Assembly: GCA_030427505.1 (NCBI GenBank)
Contig: JAUICH010000025.1
Coordinates: 1 to 64,000, forward strand
Length of the DNA stretch: 64,000 nucleotides
Direction of reading: 5' to 3'
Source of the DNA: Verrucomicrobiia bacterium
GTDB taxonomy: Bacteria > Verrucomicrobiota > Verrucomicrobiia > Verrucomicrobiales > DEV007
Shown: one piece after another, positions 1 to 8,513 of the stretch
Layout of the letters: the number at the start of each line of letters is the position of its first letter
Numbering within the stretch: position 1 is the first letter of the stretch
Notes under the pieces: model-generated
The model's input: the letters and a program-made list of their open reading frames with translations, nothing else
Databases searched by the model: none
Told to the model about the DNA's origin: nothing
Translations under genes and position numbers: made by a program

Positions 1-125
1 CCCATTTTTCGCCTGGCTTCGTTCCCGCTCACTCTATTGGGGGTAGGCCCAATGCCATTCGCGGCGCCTTGCCAGACAAAAAATGCTCTCGCGCCGCTCC
101 GCCCCCAATTTGTCCACACTGCCTA

Positions 126-337
126 GGGTGGTGATTGCGAAATAGGTGGACGAAATTCGCGAGGAATCCTTTTCTAGTTCAAGGAGCGAGGAGGAAGTTG
201 AGCAAGCTCAACGACTGATCGAGCAACGCGGAAATTAGAAAAGAAGACCGCGACTATAAAAATATCCGAGCGAAGCGAGCCAATTTCCGGCTCTAAAACT
301 TAATTGATTTCGTCTGGATATTTCGCAATCACCACAC
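126..337. mobile_element. MITE-like element, copy 1
   Basis: A 212-bp AT-rich element whose ends are inverted repeats: the left end (128-144, GTGGTGATTGCGAAATA) is the exact reverse complement of 319-335. A further short match (GACGAAAT) lies inside both ends. The element is flanked by TA on both sides. A second copy at 5126-5337 differs by only about a dozen bases. It encodes no protein and holds a small internal palindrome (GTTGAG-CAAG-CTCAAC). These are properties of a miniature inverted-repeat element, and the TA flanks suggest an IS630/mariner-type parent (inference). Its right end lies 25 bp before the cca start codon, so it may supply leader or promoter sequence for that gene. Confidence 0.75.
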
Positions 338-362
338 TAGCGCTAACGTGGAAAGGAAGGAA

Positions 363-1694
363 ATGAGGACGGAAGCAGTCAAGATTGTACGAAAGCTGAC
401 GGAGGCCGGGCATGTGGCCTTCTTTGCGGGTGGTTGTGTCCGCGACATGCTCCGGGGCCAGAAACCGAAGGACTACGACATCGCCACGGATGCCCGCCCA
501 TCGGAGGTGACGGCCCTGTTTCCTTCCAGCGGGGAAGTGGGGGCGCACTTCGGCGTCGTGCTGGTAAAAGCGGGCGGCCACCATTTCGAGATTGCCACCT
601 TCCGCAGCGACGGCGACTACCGCGATGGCCGCCGTCCGGAAAGCGTGACCTATACCACGCCGGAGGAAGACGCGAAACGCCGCGACTTCACCGTGAACGG
701 CATGTTTTTCGACCCCCTGAAGGAGGAAGTCATCGACTTTGTGGGTGGCCGGGCCGACCTGGAGGCCGGGGTGCTCCGGGCCATTGGCGACGCGGAGAAA
801 CGCTTTCAGGAAGACTACCTGCGGATGCTCAGAGCAGTGCGTTTCGCGACCGTTTTAGGCTTTGAGATCGAGGAAAAGACTTGGGAGGCTTTGCGTAATA
901 ACGCGCCCAACATCCTGAAAATCAGCCCCGAACGTATTCGGGACGAACTGAACAGGGTCTGGCTCTCGGAAAACCGCCAACGGGGGTTCGATCTGCTGGT
1001 GGACAGCGGTCTGATGACCCAGGTCTTGCCGGAAATCATGGCGCTCCAGGGCTGCGAGCAGCCGCCGCAATTCCATCCGGAGGGCGATGTCTTTGTCCAC
1101 ACCCGCCTCATGCTGGGCCTGCTGCCAGCGGAGGTATCGCTGCCCCTGGTGCTGTCCGTGCTCTTTCACGACATCGGCAAACCGGCCACCGCCACGGTGG
1201 ATGAAGACGGCCGTATCCGCTTCAATACCCACGACAAGGTCGGCGCCCGAATGACAGAAGACATCCTGCGCCGCCTGCGCTACTCCAACGAAATCATCGA
1301 GGCCACCGTGGAAGCCGTGGAAATCCACATGGTGTTCAAGGACGTGCGGAAAATGCGCACCTCCAAGCTCAAGCGCTTCATGGCGCGGCCCTATTTCGAG
1401 GATGAAATGGAGCTGCACCGCGTCGACTGCGAGAGCAGCCACGGCAGCCTGGCGAACTACGAGTTTCTTCGCGATAAAGAGGAAGAGTTCTCCAACGAAC
1501 CCCTCATCCCGCCACGCCTCCTCAGTGGCAATGACCTGATCGCCCTGGGCTGGCCCTCCGGTCCGGAGATTGGCGAAGTGCTGTCCCAAGTGGAAGACTT
1601 GCACCTGGAAGGGCGCCTGAAGAACCGCGAAGAAGCCCTGGCCTGGGTGCGCGGCAATACCCGCCCGCCCGCTGGCGCCGCCGCGGGGAACTGA
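363..1694 (+). CDS. cca: CCA tRNA nucleotidyltransferase / poly(A) polymerase family
   Basis: Adds or repairs the 3' CCA end of tRNA in the cytoplasm, or acts as a poly(A) polymerase of the same class II family. Seen: the nucleotidyltransferase signature GGCVRD (residues ~23-28), the catalytic pair in DYDI (37-40), RRDFTVNGM near 110, the RNA-binding stretch ending in LRMLRAVRFA, and an HD phosphohydrolase motif FHDIGK with HD at ~269-270. The length of 443 aa fits HD-containing members. A GTG at 348 is also in frame, but ATG 363 has a good purine-rich ribosome site (AAGGAAGG) at proper spacing and is preferred. CCA-adding and poly(A)-adding enzymes cannot be told apart from sequence alone. 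Confidence 0.92.
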   Translation: MRTEAVKIVRKLTEAGHVAFFAGGCVRDMLRGQKPKDYDIATDARPSEVTALFPSSGEVGAHFGVVLVKAGGHHFEIATFRSDGDYRDGRRPESVTYTTPEEDAKRRDFTVNGMFFDPLKEEVIDFVGGRADLEAGVLRAIGDAEKRFQEDYLRMLRAVRFATVLGFEIEEKTWEALRNNAPNILKISPERIRDELNRVWLSENRQRGFDLLVDSGLMTQVLPEIMALQGCEQPPQFHPEGDVFVHTRLMLGLLPAEVSLPLVLSVLFHDIGKPATATVDEDGRIRFNTHDKVGARMTEDILRRLRYSNEIIEATVEAVEIHMVFKDVRKMRTSKLKRFMARPYFEDEMELHRVDCESSHGSLANYEFLRDKEEEFSNEPLIPPRLLSGNDLIALGWPSGPEIGEVLSQVEDLHLEGRLKNREEALAWVRGNTRPPAGAAAGN

Positions 1695-1820
1695 GGCTGT
1701 TTCCGGCATTCTTCCCCGGTGGAAGACTGTGCGGATCTTGCCGTCATCTATCTTACGGACGGATGAGCGCCAACCCTTTCCGTTTGCCCGGGGGCGGGGG
1801 CTGTCCTAGTTTCAACCCTT

Positions 1821-1836
1821 CGGACCTCGCGGTCCG
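1821..1836. promoter_or_regulatory. Short perfect hairpin before the AhbA/B-like gene
   Basis: CGGACC-TCGC-GGTCCG is a 6-bp stem with a 4-nt loop ending 25 bp before the ATG at 1861. It would lie in the leader or the promoter of the next gene. It could be an operator or an RNA hairpin. No family is recognised. Confidence 0.25.
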
Positions 1837-1860
1837 GACGCCCCCCGAACTTTCCTCATC

Positions 1861-3009
1861 ATGAGCAGCACCCAGACCACCACTTCCGCCAGCGATACCA
1901 TCCCGGTCGAGCATACCGATCCCGTGAACGCGAAGATCCTCGCCGTCTCCGAGGACATGGTCAGCGGATTTCAGCGGCAGCCTTTCAACGCCATCGCGGA
2001 GAAATCCGGCGTGCCGCTGCCCGTGGTGCTGGAGCGCATCCGCGCCATGCTGGAAGCCGGGGTCATCCGCCGGGTGCGCCAGACCCTGCTGGCCACGAAA
2101 CTGGCCGAAGGCGCCCTGGTGGCCTGGAAGGTGGACCCGAGCAAACTGGACGCCACGTTTGAGTTCATGTTCAAGGAGGACCCCTTCAGCGGCCACGTCG
2201 TTACCCGCTCCACCGACCGGGGCATTTCCGGCAGCGACTACAAACTCTGGACCACTTTGAAAGTCCCGCAGGGCGAATCCCTGGAGGAACATGGCAAGGC
2301 ATTGATGCGTCTGACCGGCGCGGAGGAGTTTGTCCTCATGCCCGCGAAAGGCATCTTCGCCCTCGGCGTGGGTCACGTCCGCCGGAAAAGCATGGAGCCC
2401 GGCGCGCGCTCTGACGAGCCGGTCCAGATGATGACCACCACCACCGTCAGCCTGACACCTCAGGAGTGGGACGTCCTCCTCGCGCTGAAGGAAGAGCTGA
2501 CCCCGGAAGAAATCCGCGAGGATCTCTGGGCCGGCCGCGCCGCACAGGCGGGCGTGGATCTGGAAACCTTCTACCAAGTCTGCGAGGAACTGGACCGGAA
2601 GAAAGCCATCGGCCGCTTTTCCACTTTCCTGGAACACGTAAAACCTTCTCAGACCGGCGAGCGGGTGACGCGCTTCAACGCTCTCTTTCACTGGAAAGTG
2701 CCGGAAGGCCGCCAGCAGGAAGCCGGCGCGGAGGTGGGCCGCCACCACATCATGACCCACTGCTACTGGCGCGAGGGCGGGCCCCGCTTCGGCGGCGTGA
2801 ACATCATGGGCGTGGTTCACGGCACGGACCGCGAACGTGTGCTGGAGCACAAGGCCGCCATCGACGAACACCTGGCCGAAGCCGGTATTCCCCTGGAATA
2901 CACCAACGTCTTCTGGGGCGGCCGCAGCGAGATCAAGCCCTCCGAGATCTCGCCCAAGGTCTATAAAGAGTGGCACGCCAAGTGGGCGGACAAAGAAAAC
3001 GTGATCTGA
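1861..3009 (+). CDS. AsnC/Lrp-like protein with duplicated siroheme-decarboxylase (AhbA/B) type halves
   Basis: 382-aa soluble protein made of two similar halves (about 15-175 and 190-370), each a winged-helix segment followed by an AsnC/RAM-like domain. The second half carries a stretch resembling AhbA/AhbB/NirDLGH siroheme decarboxylases: FNALFHWKVP..., then MTHCYWRE, then NIMGVVHG. Proteins of this shape are usually annotated as Lrp/AsnC regulators. The AhbA/B resemblance makes a tetrapyrrole-related or heme-sensing role possible, but no other heme d1 or siroheme pathway gene is nearby. It stands alone, convergent with the SOUL heme-binding protein gene. ATG 1861 is the natural start. The exact function is unknown. 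Confidence 0.6.
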   Translation: MSSTQTTTSASDTIPVEHTDPVNAKILAVSEDMVSGFQRQPFNAIAEKSGVPLPVVLERIRAMLEAGVIRRVRQTLLATKLAEGALVAWKVDPSKLDATFEFMFKEDPFSGHVVTRSTDRGISGSDYKLWTTLKVPQGESLEEHGKALMRLTGAEEFVLMPAKGIFALGVGHVRRKSMEPGARSDEPVQMMTTTTVSLTPQEWDVLLALKEELTPEEIREDLWAGRAAQAGVDLETFYQVCEELDRKKAIGRFSTFLEHVKPSQTGERVTRFNALFHWKVPEGRQQEAGAEVGRHHIMTHCYWREGGPRFGGVNIMGVVHGTDRERVLEHKAAIDEHLAEAGIPLEYTNVFWGGRSEIKPSEISPKVYKEWHAKWADKENVI

Positions 3010-3033
3010 CGCCGGCCGCCGGGGGCAAAAGCT

Positions 3034-3678
3034 TCACTCCTCCGGCGGAGAAGCTGAATCCGTTTCGGCCACTTGCAGCATCGCTTCGTTGCGCCGGAAG
3101 GGACCGGGTATCCAGGGCGCGTCGTAATAGGCGATGATGGGTTCGCCCCGGATTTCGAGGGATTGCTCTTGGCACCACGCGCGAAGAGTTTCGATGGCCT
3201 TCCGTTCTTTCTTTTCACCGGGGCGGCCTTTAAAGCGGTAAACCGCGACGCGCTGCGCCGGGCGGGTTTCGATCCGGACCTGATCGTTTTTTGGACCGGG
3301 TGCTCCGGCTTGGGCGACTTCCCGGGGAACCACGAAGCTCATCGTCCCGGGCTCCGTCTCGCCGCGCGGCTCGTCCATGAAGACCGGCACCGTCATGGCC
3401 ACCTTTTGCTCCGCCACGTTCCCGCCAGAGATGTAATTGAAGAGTTGGCGGAACGCGCTGTCCTCGCCATCCGGTTTCATGGCGGTCACGGCCACGGTGA
3501 GAGAAGGGTAGTCGCGGATTTCAAAGTCACCTTCCTGACGGACGGTCGTGTAAGCTGCCGATTCCAGGAATTGCCGGGCGTTGGCCGTCACCCACCAGGC
3601 GCCGGCGCCCACCACGAGTATGAGGACGAGCCAGATCACTTTCTTCACCAGAACTTGAATTCGTTTCAAACGAGACAA
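3034..3678 (-). CDS. SOUL-family heme-binding protein
   Basis: 214 aa with one N-terminal membrane segment (about residues 13-30, VIWLVLILVVGAGAWWV) and a SOUL/HBP domain outside the membrane. Diagnostic stretches are FEIRDYPSLTVAVT, a conserved KVAMTVPVFM and a C-terminal YYDAPWIPGPFRRNEAML. SOUL proteins bind heme or tetrapyrroles; their bacterial roles are poorly defined. It is convergent with the AhbA/B-like gene and divergent from the methyltransferase gene, with about 60 bp between starts. The pairing with a possible tetrapyrrole-linked neighbour may be meaningful or chance. Confidence 0.88.
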   Translation of the reverse strand: MSRLKRIQVLVKKVIWLVLILVVGAGAWWVTANARQFLESAAYTTVRQEGDFEIRDYPSLTVAVTAMKPDGEDSAFRQLFNYISGGNVAEQKVAMTVPVFMDEPRGETEPGTMSFVVPREVAQAGAPGPKNDQVRIETRPAQRVAVYRFKGRPGEKKERKAIETLRAWCQEQSLEIRGEPIIAYYDAPWIPGPFRRNEAMLQVAETDSASPPEE

Positions 3679-3739
3679 AGGATGCCGGTTCCCGGTGAGG
3701 ATTGGACAGGCCCGGCTCCTTCCCGCAAAATGTCAGGAC

Positions 3740-4513
3740 ATGGAGCCCGCCACCCCCACCGAACGCTTTTCGAATCGTGTCGAAACCTACGTGAAGTACC
3801 GCCCGGGCTATCCGGACGCGGTCATCTCGCTGCTCCAGGAAACTTGCGGGCTGACGGGCCGGTCCGTCGTGGCGGACGTCGGGGCGGGCACCGGAATCTT
3901 TACCGAAGACCTCCTCAAGGTAGCGGGCACAGTATTCGCAATAGAGCCCAATGAAGCCATGCGTCAGGCCATGGTGACGCGGCTGGGCGGAGCCCAGGGA
4001 TTCCACGCCTTGGAAGGTTCCGCCGAAGCGACCGGTTTGGAGGCCGGCCAGGTGGACCTGATCGTGGCGGCGCAGGCTTTTCACTGGTTCCGCCCGGCGG
4101 AAACGCGTCGCGAGTGGCTCCGCATCGGCAAGCCCCACGCCAAGGCCGCCCTCATCTGGAACGAGCGCCTGGTCACAGAGACGCCCTTCCTCCAAGCCTA
4201 CGAAGACTTCCTCAAGACCCACGCCACGGACTACGCGAAGGTGGATCACCGGAACGTGACGGACACCGTGCTGGGCGAGTTCTTCGGCGGCGCATTTGAA
4301 AGGAAAACTTTCCCCAACGAACAGGTCTTCGACTTGGAGGGCTTGTTAGGACGAGCCTTCTCTTCTTCCTACATCCCGGGGGAAGACGATCCCGCGGCCG
4401 ATGAGGTCAGGAGTGCTCTGAAAAAAGTGTTCCACGAACACGAGACCGGCGGACACGTCTCCTTTCTTTACCGCTCCGCGGTCGTCTTCGGCCGTCTGGG
4501 GGAGGGGGAGTAA
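3740..4513 (+). CDS. Class I SAM-dependent methyltransferase
   Basis: Transfers a methyl group from S-adenosylmethionine to an unknown small-molecule acceptor. Visible are the N-terminal FSNRVETYVKYRPGYPD segment typical of the trans-aconitate-methyltransferase-like group, motif I ADVGAGTGIFTEDL (about residues 43-56), the acidic AIEPNEAM that binds the SAM ribose, and AQAFHWF. The length of 257 aa fits. A GTG at 3695 is in frame, but ATG 3740 is preceded by AGGA and begins the family-typical sequence. No neighbour indicates the substrate. Confidence 0.85.
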   Translation: MEPATPTERFSNRVETYVKYRPGYPDAVISLLQETCGLTGRSVVADVGAGTGIFTEDLLKVAGTVFAIEPNEAMRQAMVTRLGGAQGFHALEGSAEATGLEAGQVDLIVAAQAFHWFRPAETRREWLRIGKPHAKAALIWNERLVTETPFLQAYEDFLKTHATDYAKVDHRNVTDTVLGEFFGGAFERKTFPNEQVFDLEGLLGRAFSSSYIPGEDDPAADEVRSALKKVFHEHETGGHVSFLYRSAVVFGRLGEGE

Positions 4514-4558
4514 AGAAATTTCCCCCACACAGAGTCTGGATAAGATCGTTCGCGGCAA

Positions 4559-4776
4559 AAGGTGGTCCTCGACCTCCGGGCGAGGAACTCGCGAACCGGG
4601 CTGGCGAATTACAGCGGAGTCAACGACAGTCTATGTCACGCCTTCCGGCAAATTCTATTGCCTCTACTCAATGCGGCCTGCGTCGCCTTGGGGATTTCTT
4701 AACAAACAAGCAGCTCGCTTTTCCTTGCTTCCGAGAACGCGGTCCGAGCCGGACAGACAGATAGATCGCGTTCCAC
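4559..4776 (+). repeat. Dispersed repeat R1, copy a
   Basis: About 218 bp in the gap before the convergent yjdM gene. It begins AAGGTGGTCCTCGACCTCCG with GAACTCGCGAACCGG just after, and ends with TTGCTTCCGAGAACGCGGTC and GATCGCGTTCCAC. The same two end modules recur at 20454-20665 and, inverted, at 24379-24573; the first module recurs at 30071. The middle is variable. No ORF is convincing inside it. Confidence 0.7.
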
Positions 4777-4777
4777 T

Positions 4778-5110
4778 TCACTCTCCCACCTTCTTCACGA
4801 AACAGGCCTTCAGGCCGATGGCCATGCCGTTCATCTTGCAGGAAATCTCGTGATCACCGTCCACCAGGCGGATGGGCTTGGACTTGGTGCCGACCTTCAG
4901 AACCTGGGACGTGCCTTTCAGCTTCAGGTCCTTGATCATCGCCACGATGTCGCCATCCGCCAGCACGTTGCCGTAGGCGTCTTTGACCACCCGTCCGGTT
5001 TCCTCTTCGTTCTCGCGAGGCCATTCGTGACCACAGGTCATGCATTCGTAGTGTTCGGGAAAGTCCAGGACGTCGGACATCTCGCACATGGGGCAGGCGG
5101 GCTTACTCAT
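4778..5110 (-). CDS. yjdM: YjdM/PhnA-family zinc-ribbon protein
   Basis: 110 aa matching the YjdM (formerly PhnA) family: an N-terminal zinc ribbon with CPMC and CMTCGHEW (residues ~6-28), then the PhnA barrel with VVKDAYGN.LADGD, IKDLKLKG, VGTKSKPIRLVDGDHEI and the C-terminal FVKKVGE. The biochemical role is unsettled. The old assignment to phosphonoacetate hydrolysis belongs to a different protein. Its start lies 15 bp from MITE copy 2, which therefore forms its upstream region. No good ribosome site is seen. Confidence 0.85.
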   Translation of the reverse strand: MSKPACPMCEMSDVLDFPEHYECMTCGHEWPRENEEETGRVVKDAYGNVLADGDIVAMIKDLKLKGTSQVLKVGTKSKPIRLVDGDHEISCKMNGMAIGLKACFVKKVGE

Positions 5111-5125
5111 GAGGGGGAGCTATTG

Positions 5126-5337
5126 GTGTGGTGATTGCGAAATAGGTGGACGAAATTCGCGAGGAATCTTTTTCTAGTTCAAGGAGCGAGGAGGGAGTTG
5201 AGCAAGCTCAACGACTGATCGAGCAACGCGGAAATTGGAAAAGAAGACCGCGATCATAAAAAAATCCGAGCGAAGCGAGCCAATTTCCGGTTCTAATACT
5301 TGATTGATTTCGTCTAGATATTTCGCAATCGCCACAC
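5126..5337. mobile_element. MITE-like element, copy 2
   Basis: Near-identical to the element at 126-337. Ends are GTGTGGTGATTGCGAAATA on the left and TATTTCGCAATCGCCACAC on the right, a 19-bp inverted repeat with one mismatch. The right end is followed by TA; on the left a TA lies 3 bp away. It is the whole spacer upstream of yjdM. Its left end, rather than its right end as in copy 1, faces the neighbouring start codon. Confidence 0.75.
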
Positions 5338-5412
5338 TAGAGCGCCGCATTCGGGAAAGGCAAGCGTCCGCGTCCGGAGGGGGGGAAAGCGGGTATCAGG
5401 CGGAACCTTTCT

Positions 5413-6090
5413 CTACATCATGAACTGCCGCGTGGCGCCACTCTCATGGGCTTGCCAGATGATATTGTTTCCCGTGTCCAGACAGGTCAGCCAACCGGTG
5501 TCATAGACCCGGGTGTCGATGCAGATGGCCTGCTTTCCCTTCTTGGGCTTTCCGGATTTTTGGGCCGTATGACCGCACACCATGATCTTGCCCGACTGAT
5601 GTGGTGGCTGCGTCCCGAACTTCTCCCAGTAGAGCGCTTCCTCCGGTTGGTCCTCCAGGGGAAGATCGAAATGCGCATTGGCGTGAACGAAAAAATGCGT
5701 CTCCGTTTCGTGGTAGGGAAGGGTCGCCTCCAGGAATTCCCAGTGCGCGGCGGGGATGTCGTCCATGGAGGCCGCGGTGTACGATTCCAGCGCCGCGATG
5801 CCTCCGCTCATCTGCCACTCCAGCAGGGCGGACCGGGACTCCCGGGCCTCCATCATCATGATGTCGTGATTTCCCCGGATGGGAATGAGTTGTCCCGTCT
5901 GGGAAAACTCGATCAGGAAATCCAGCACCCCTTTGCTGTCCGGACCCCGGTCCACATAATCGCCCAAGGTGATCACTGTGTCCTCCGGAGTAATCTCGAC
6001 TAGAGTCGCGAGGTGTTGCAGGGCTTCCAGGCAGCCGTGAATATCGCCAATGGCCAGGGTTCGCATAAAGACGGGTTCAAGAAAGGCCAC
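5413..6090 (-). CDS. PPP-family metallophosphatase (serine/threonine phosphatase-like)
   Basis: Metal-dependent phosphatase of the bacterial PrpA/ApaH-like branch. Seen: GDIHG near residues 15-19, GDYVDRG near 44-50 and RGNHD near 74-78, then the later histidine motifs (FVHANAH, VCGHTAQ) that complete the two-metal site. The natural substrate, phosphoprotein or dinucleotide, cannot be told. At 225 aa it is a minimal catalytic domain. An internal ATG at 6066 begins MRTLAIGDIHG, a more typical N-terminus, and may be the real start. It is monocistronic between MITE copy 2 and a PEP-CTERM gene. Confidence 0.88.
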   Translation of the reverse strand: MAFLEPVFMRTLAIGDIHGCLEALQHLATLVEITPEDTVITLGDYVDRGPDSKGVLDFLIEFSQTGQLIPIRGNHDIMMMEARESRSALLEWQMSGGIAALESYTAASMDDIPAAHWEFLEATLPYHETETHFFVHANAHFDLPLEDQPEEALYWEKFGTQPPHQSGKIMVCGHTAQKSGKPKKGKQAICIDTRVYDTGWLTCLDTGNNIIWQAHESGATRQFMM

Positions 6091-6288
6091 ATTGCGCCAA
6101 GCTCAAACATGGTTCGGGGAAAACTTTGGGGGCGGCGCGTTGTATTCTGCCCGCCTGGCCGTTTCATGGGAAGTACAGTTCGTTGATTAGTCGCCGATCC
6201 CATAGACACCACAATCTTTATCAATTGCCACGATTGGAAATTGTCCCGATCTCCTTCGGGCCCGTTCGCGAGCCGGGGAAACCTGCCG

Positions 6289-7287
6289 CTACTGACGCGC
6301 CGAGCGGCGCCGTCTGGTCCAGAGCCCGGCGAACACTCCGGCGATGCCGAGCAGGCTCAGCGTGCCGGGCTCGGGAACGGTGTCCCAGCCAATGTCGTCC
6401 AGCACGGCCACGTCCAGGTCCGTGATCAGCCGCCTTTCCGCCTGACCCAGGGTGGTGGACATGAGGACTTCCTGTGAACCGGCGTTGAGAAAAACCGTGC
6501 TCATTGTGCCGTCGCCGAGGTGATCGGTTCCGGTCATCGGAACATTGCCGCCGTACTCCGCCACGGCGTTGGTTCCGGTGAATTCATTGGAGCCGTTCAC
6601 CAGGCTGTCAAAGGAATCCACCGTGCCCACTCCCAAGACGTGCACGAGTTCGTGAGTGGCGGTGGTGAAAAAGTCGAACTCTCCGATACCCGCGCCGGAG
6701 CCACTGAGGGTGTCGAAATTCCACGTCACTGAATTGTCGAACGCGACCGATCCACCCCAGGGAGCGACTTCCGTGTCGTCGCCCGAAGTGCCGGGAGTGA
6801 TTGTGCCGCCCTCGCCGCGCGTGACGACATTGTCGAGAAACGCGGACGAACCAGACGCGGAAAGGCCGCCCGGCCCGGCGAGCCCCAAGGCGCCGCCCAA
6901 GTTCCTGGCGCCCACATAGACCAGAATGGAATCCGCCGGAATGGTCAGGTCCGTCTCGCTCACGAAAGAACCCGAGGAGGGGTCGAAGAAATTGGCCGAC
7001 CAAGTATTGCTGCCGCCCGGGGTGATGGCGTTCAGGTCATCGGCGATGATCGCTTCGATGTAAGACGCCGCGCTTTCCAAGGCCGTGCGCTGGACCGACC
7101 CACTGGTGCCGAAGAAGTTGGAGGTATCGTAAGAGTAGTCGAAGACGATTTCGAACCCCTGCGAAGTAGGACTCAAACCCAAAGTGACCGTGGCGGCGAG
7201 CAGCAGCGACAGCGCAAAACGACGTCTCAGCCGCCGGGGACGAGCCCAGAGGCGGGAGGTGGATGAAGACGGAGGAAAGGCGATCAC
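6289..7287 (-). CDS. PEP-CTERM-anchored putative zinc metalloprotease
   Basis: 332-aa exported protein. An Arg-rich start and hydrophobic stretch (about 25-43) form a signal peptide. A zinc-protease motif HELVHVLGVG starts at residue ~212 (HExxHxxG type), and the C-terminus is a PEP-CTERM sorting signal: VPEPGTLSLLGIAG, a hydrophobic helix, then RRRR. PEP-CTERM proteins are processed by exosortase and linked to extracellular matrix production. The only in-frame start is GTG 7287, with no clear ribosome site. About 210 bp of AT-rich sequence upstream probably holds the promoter. Peptidase activity is inferred from the motif only. Confidence 0.8.
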   Translation of the reverse strand: MIAFPPSSSTSRLWARPRRLRRRFALSLLLAATVTLGLSPTSQGFEIVFDYSYDTSNFFGTSGSVQRTALESAASYIEAIIADDLNAITPGGSNTWSANFFDPSSGSFVSETDLTIPADSILVYVGARNLGGALGLAGPGGLSASGSSAFLDNVVTRGEGGTITPGTSGDDTEVAPWGGSVAFDNSVTWNFDTLSGSGAGIGEFDFFTTATHELVHVLGVGTVDSFDSLVNGSNEFTGTNAVAEYGGNVPMTGTDHLGDGTMSTVFLNAGSQEVLMSTTLGQAERRLITDLDVAVLDDIGWDTVPEPGTLSLLGIAGVFAGLWTRRRRSARQ

Positions 7288-7501
7288 GTACGTAGAACTG
7301 CCAATTAGCTAACTTTATCAGAAATTCAATAAAATCTAAAGTTATTTTAAATAGGGAAATTTCCGATCTCGCCAGTAATGGGACGAAGCTCAAGAAATGG
7401 AAAACAATCCACCCGCCGGGTAGAGCCGGGAAGGGGCGAATGGGCGTTCTTTTGAAAGGGCACGGGTGCGTGCCTGGGTAAGCCCACTCTGCGACCCTCG
7501 C

Positions 7502-8407
7502 CTACGGCAGCAGGACGCGCAGCTCAGCTTCCAGCTCGTTGCCGCGAAGGTCCCGGGCCGCGATCTTGCCGTCCTTACCGATCAGAAAGGTGGCGGGCAG
7601 CTTGGCGACGCCGTAGGCAATCGCGATCTGGCTGGTTTCGACCGATTTGCCGTCGAAGTGCTGGGGCCACTCGATGTCCCGGGATTCGACGAAGCGCTCC
7701 ATGGCGGCGCGGTCTTCGTCCATGTTGACGCCGATGATCTCGAAGCCCTTATCGTGGTAGGCGTCATAGGCGGCGATGAGGTTTGGCATCTCCTCCACGC
7801 AGGGCTGGCACCAGGTGGCCCAGAAGTCGATCAGCACCACTTTGCCGAGGTAGTCCCGGGTATTGATGGCCCGGCCCTCCAGGTCCACGAACTTGAAGTA
7901 CATATCCTCGCCGATGCGGGGCCGGTTCAGGTAGTCGTGCAGGAGATTGTCCAGGTACTGGCTGACGAGACCCGCCTGGGCATGACTGGAAAAGTCCTCG
8001 CGGACTTCCGCCACAAAGGCCACTCCTTCCGCGTCCTGGCCGAGTTCTATGTAGGTGAGAACCAGGGGGGTAACGACGCCGTCGAAGAGTTCCTGGAGCA
8101 GGACATTCTGGCGGTCCCGGCGGGTGTAGTAAATCTCGCGGAGGAGGGGCGGCAGCTTGGCTTGTTCGCCCAGCACGGCAAAGGTCTGGGCGAGCTGGAC
8201 GATGCCGTCGTAGCGGTCTTCCGCCTGGGGGTTGGCGGCGAGGTAGCTTTCCAGTTCCCTGGCTTCAGCGATCTGGTATTTTCGGACGATGTCGTCCACG
8301 GACGTGGTCGCGGCTGGAGATGGCTTCGACTCTTGGGCACCAAGGCGCGCCCCGGAAAAGAGGAAGAAGACGCCAAAAATCAACCAAAAGGGGGAAAAGC
8401 GCTTCAT
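7502..8407 (-). CDS. Exported TlpA/ResA-like thioredoxin-fold protein
   Basis: 301 aa with a cleavable signal peptide (MKRF...GARLGAQ). A helical N-terminal region (~30-160) precedes an AhpC/TSA-Redoxin type thioredoxin domain carrying WATWCQPC (W199, C200, C203) and the cis-proline segment KLPATFLIG. Such proteins reduce or shuffle disulfides in the periplasm, for example during cytochrome c maturation; several c-type cytochrome-like proteins are encoded further along. The gene overlaps no neighbour and is probably transcribed alone. Confidence 0.9.
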   Translation of the reverse strand: MKRFSPFWLIFGVFFLFSGARLGAQESKPSPAATTSVDDIVRKYQIAEARELESYLAANPQAEDRYDGIVQLAQTFAVLGEQAKLPPLLREIYYTRRDRQNVLLQELFDGVVTPLVLTYIELGQDAEGVAFVAEVREDFSSHAQAGLVSQYLDNLLHDYLNRPRIGEDMYFKFVDLEGRAINTRDYLGKVVLIDFWATWCQPCVEEMPNLIAAYDAYHDKGFEIIGVNMDEDRAAMERFVESRDIEWPQHFDGKSVETSQIAIAYGVAKLPATFLIGKDGKIAARDLRGNELEAELRVLLP

Positions 8408-8513
8408 GGGCTCAGAACCAAAGAAATGAAGGGGGGAGGAAAGTGAGGGGACGGAATTTCCGGCCCACTATTTTGCCGCCACACGCCGCGAGACGCAACT
8501 TCTTCCGGCCTTG

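Noticed and set aside
126-5337. Exact 5000-bp spacing of the two MITE-like copies
   Set aside because: The offset is exactly 5000 bp, but nothing else repeats with that period; treated as coincidence.
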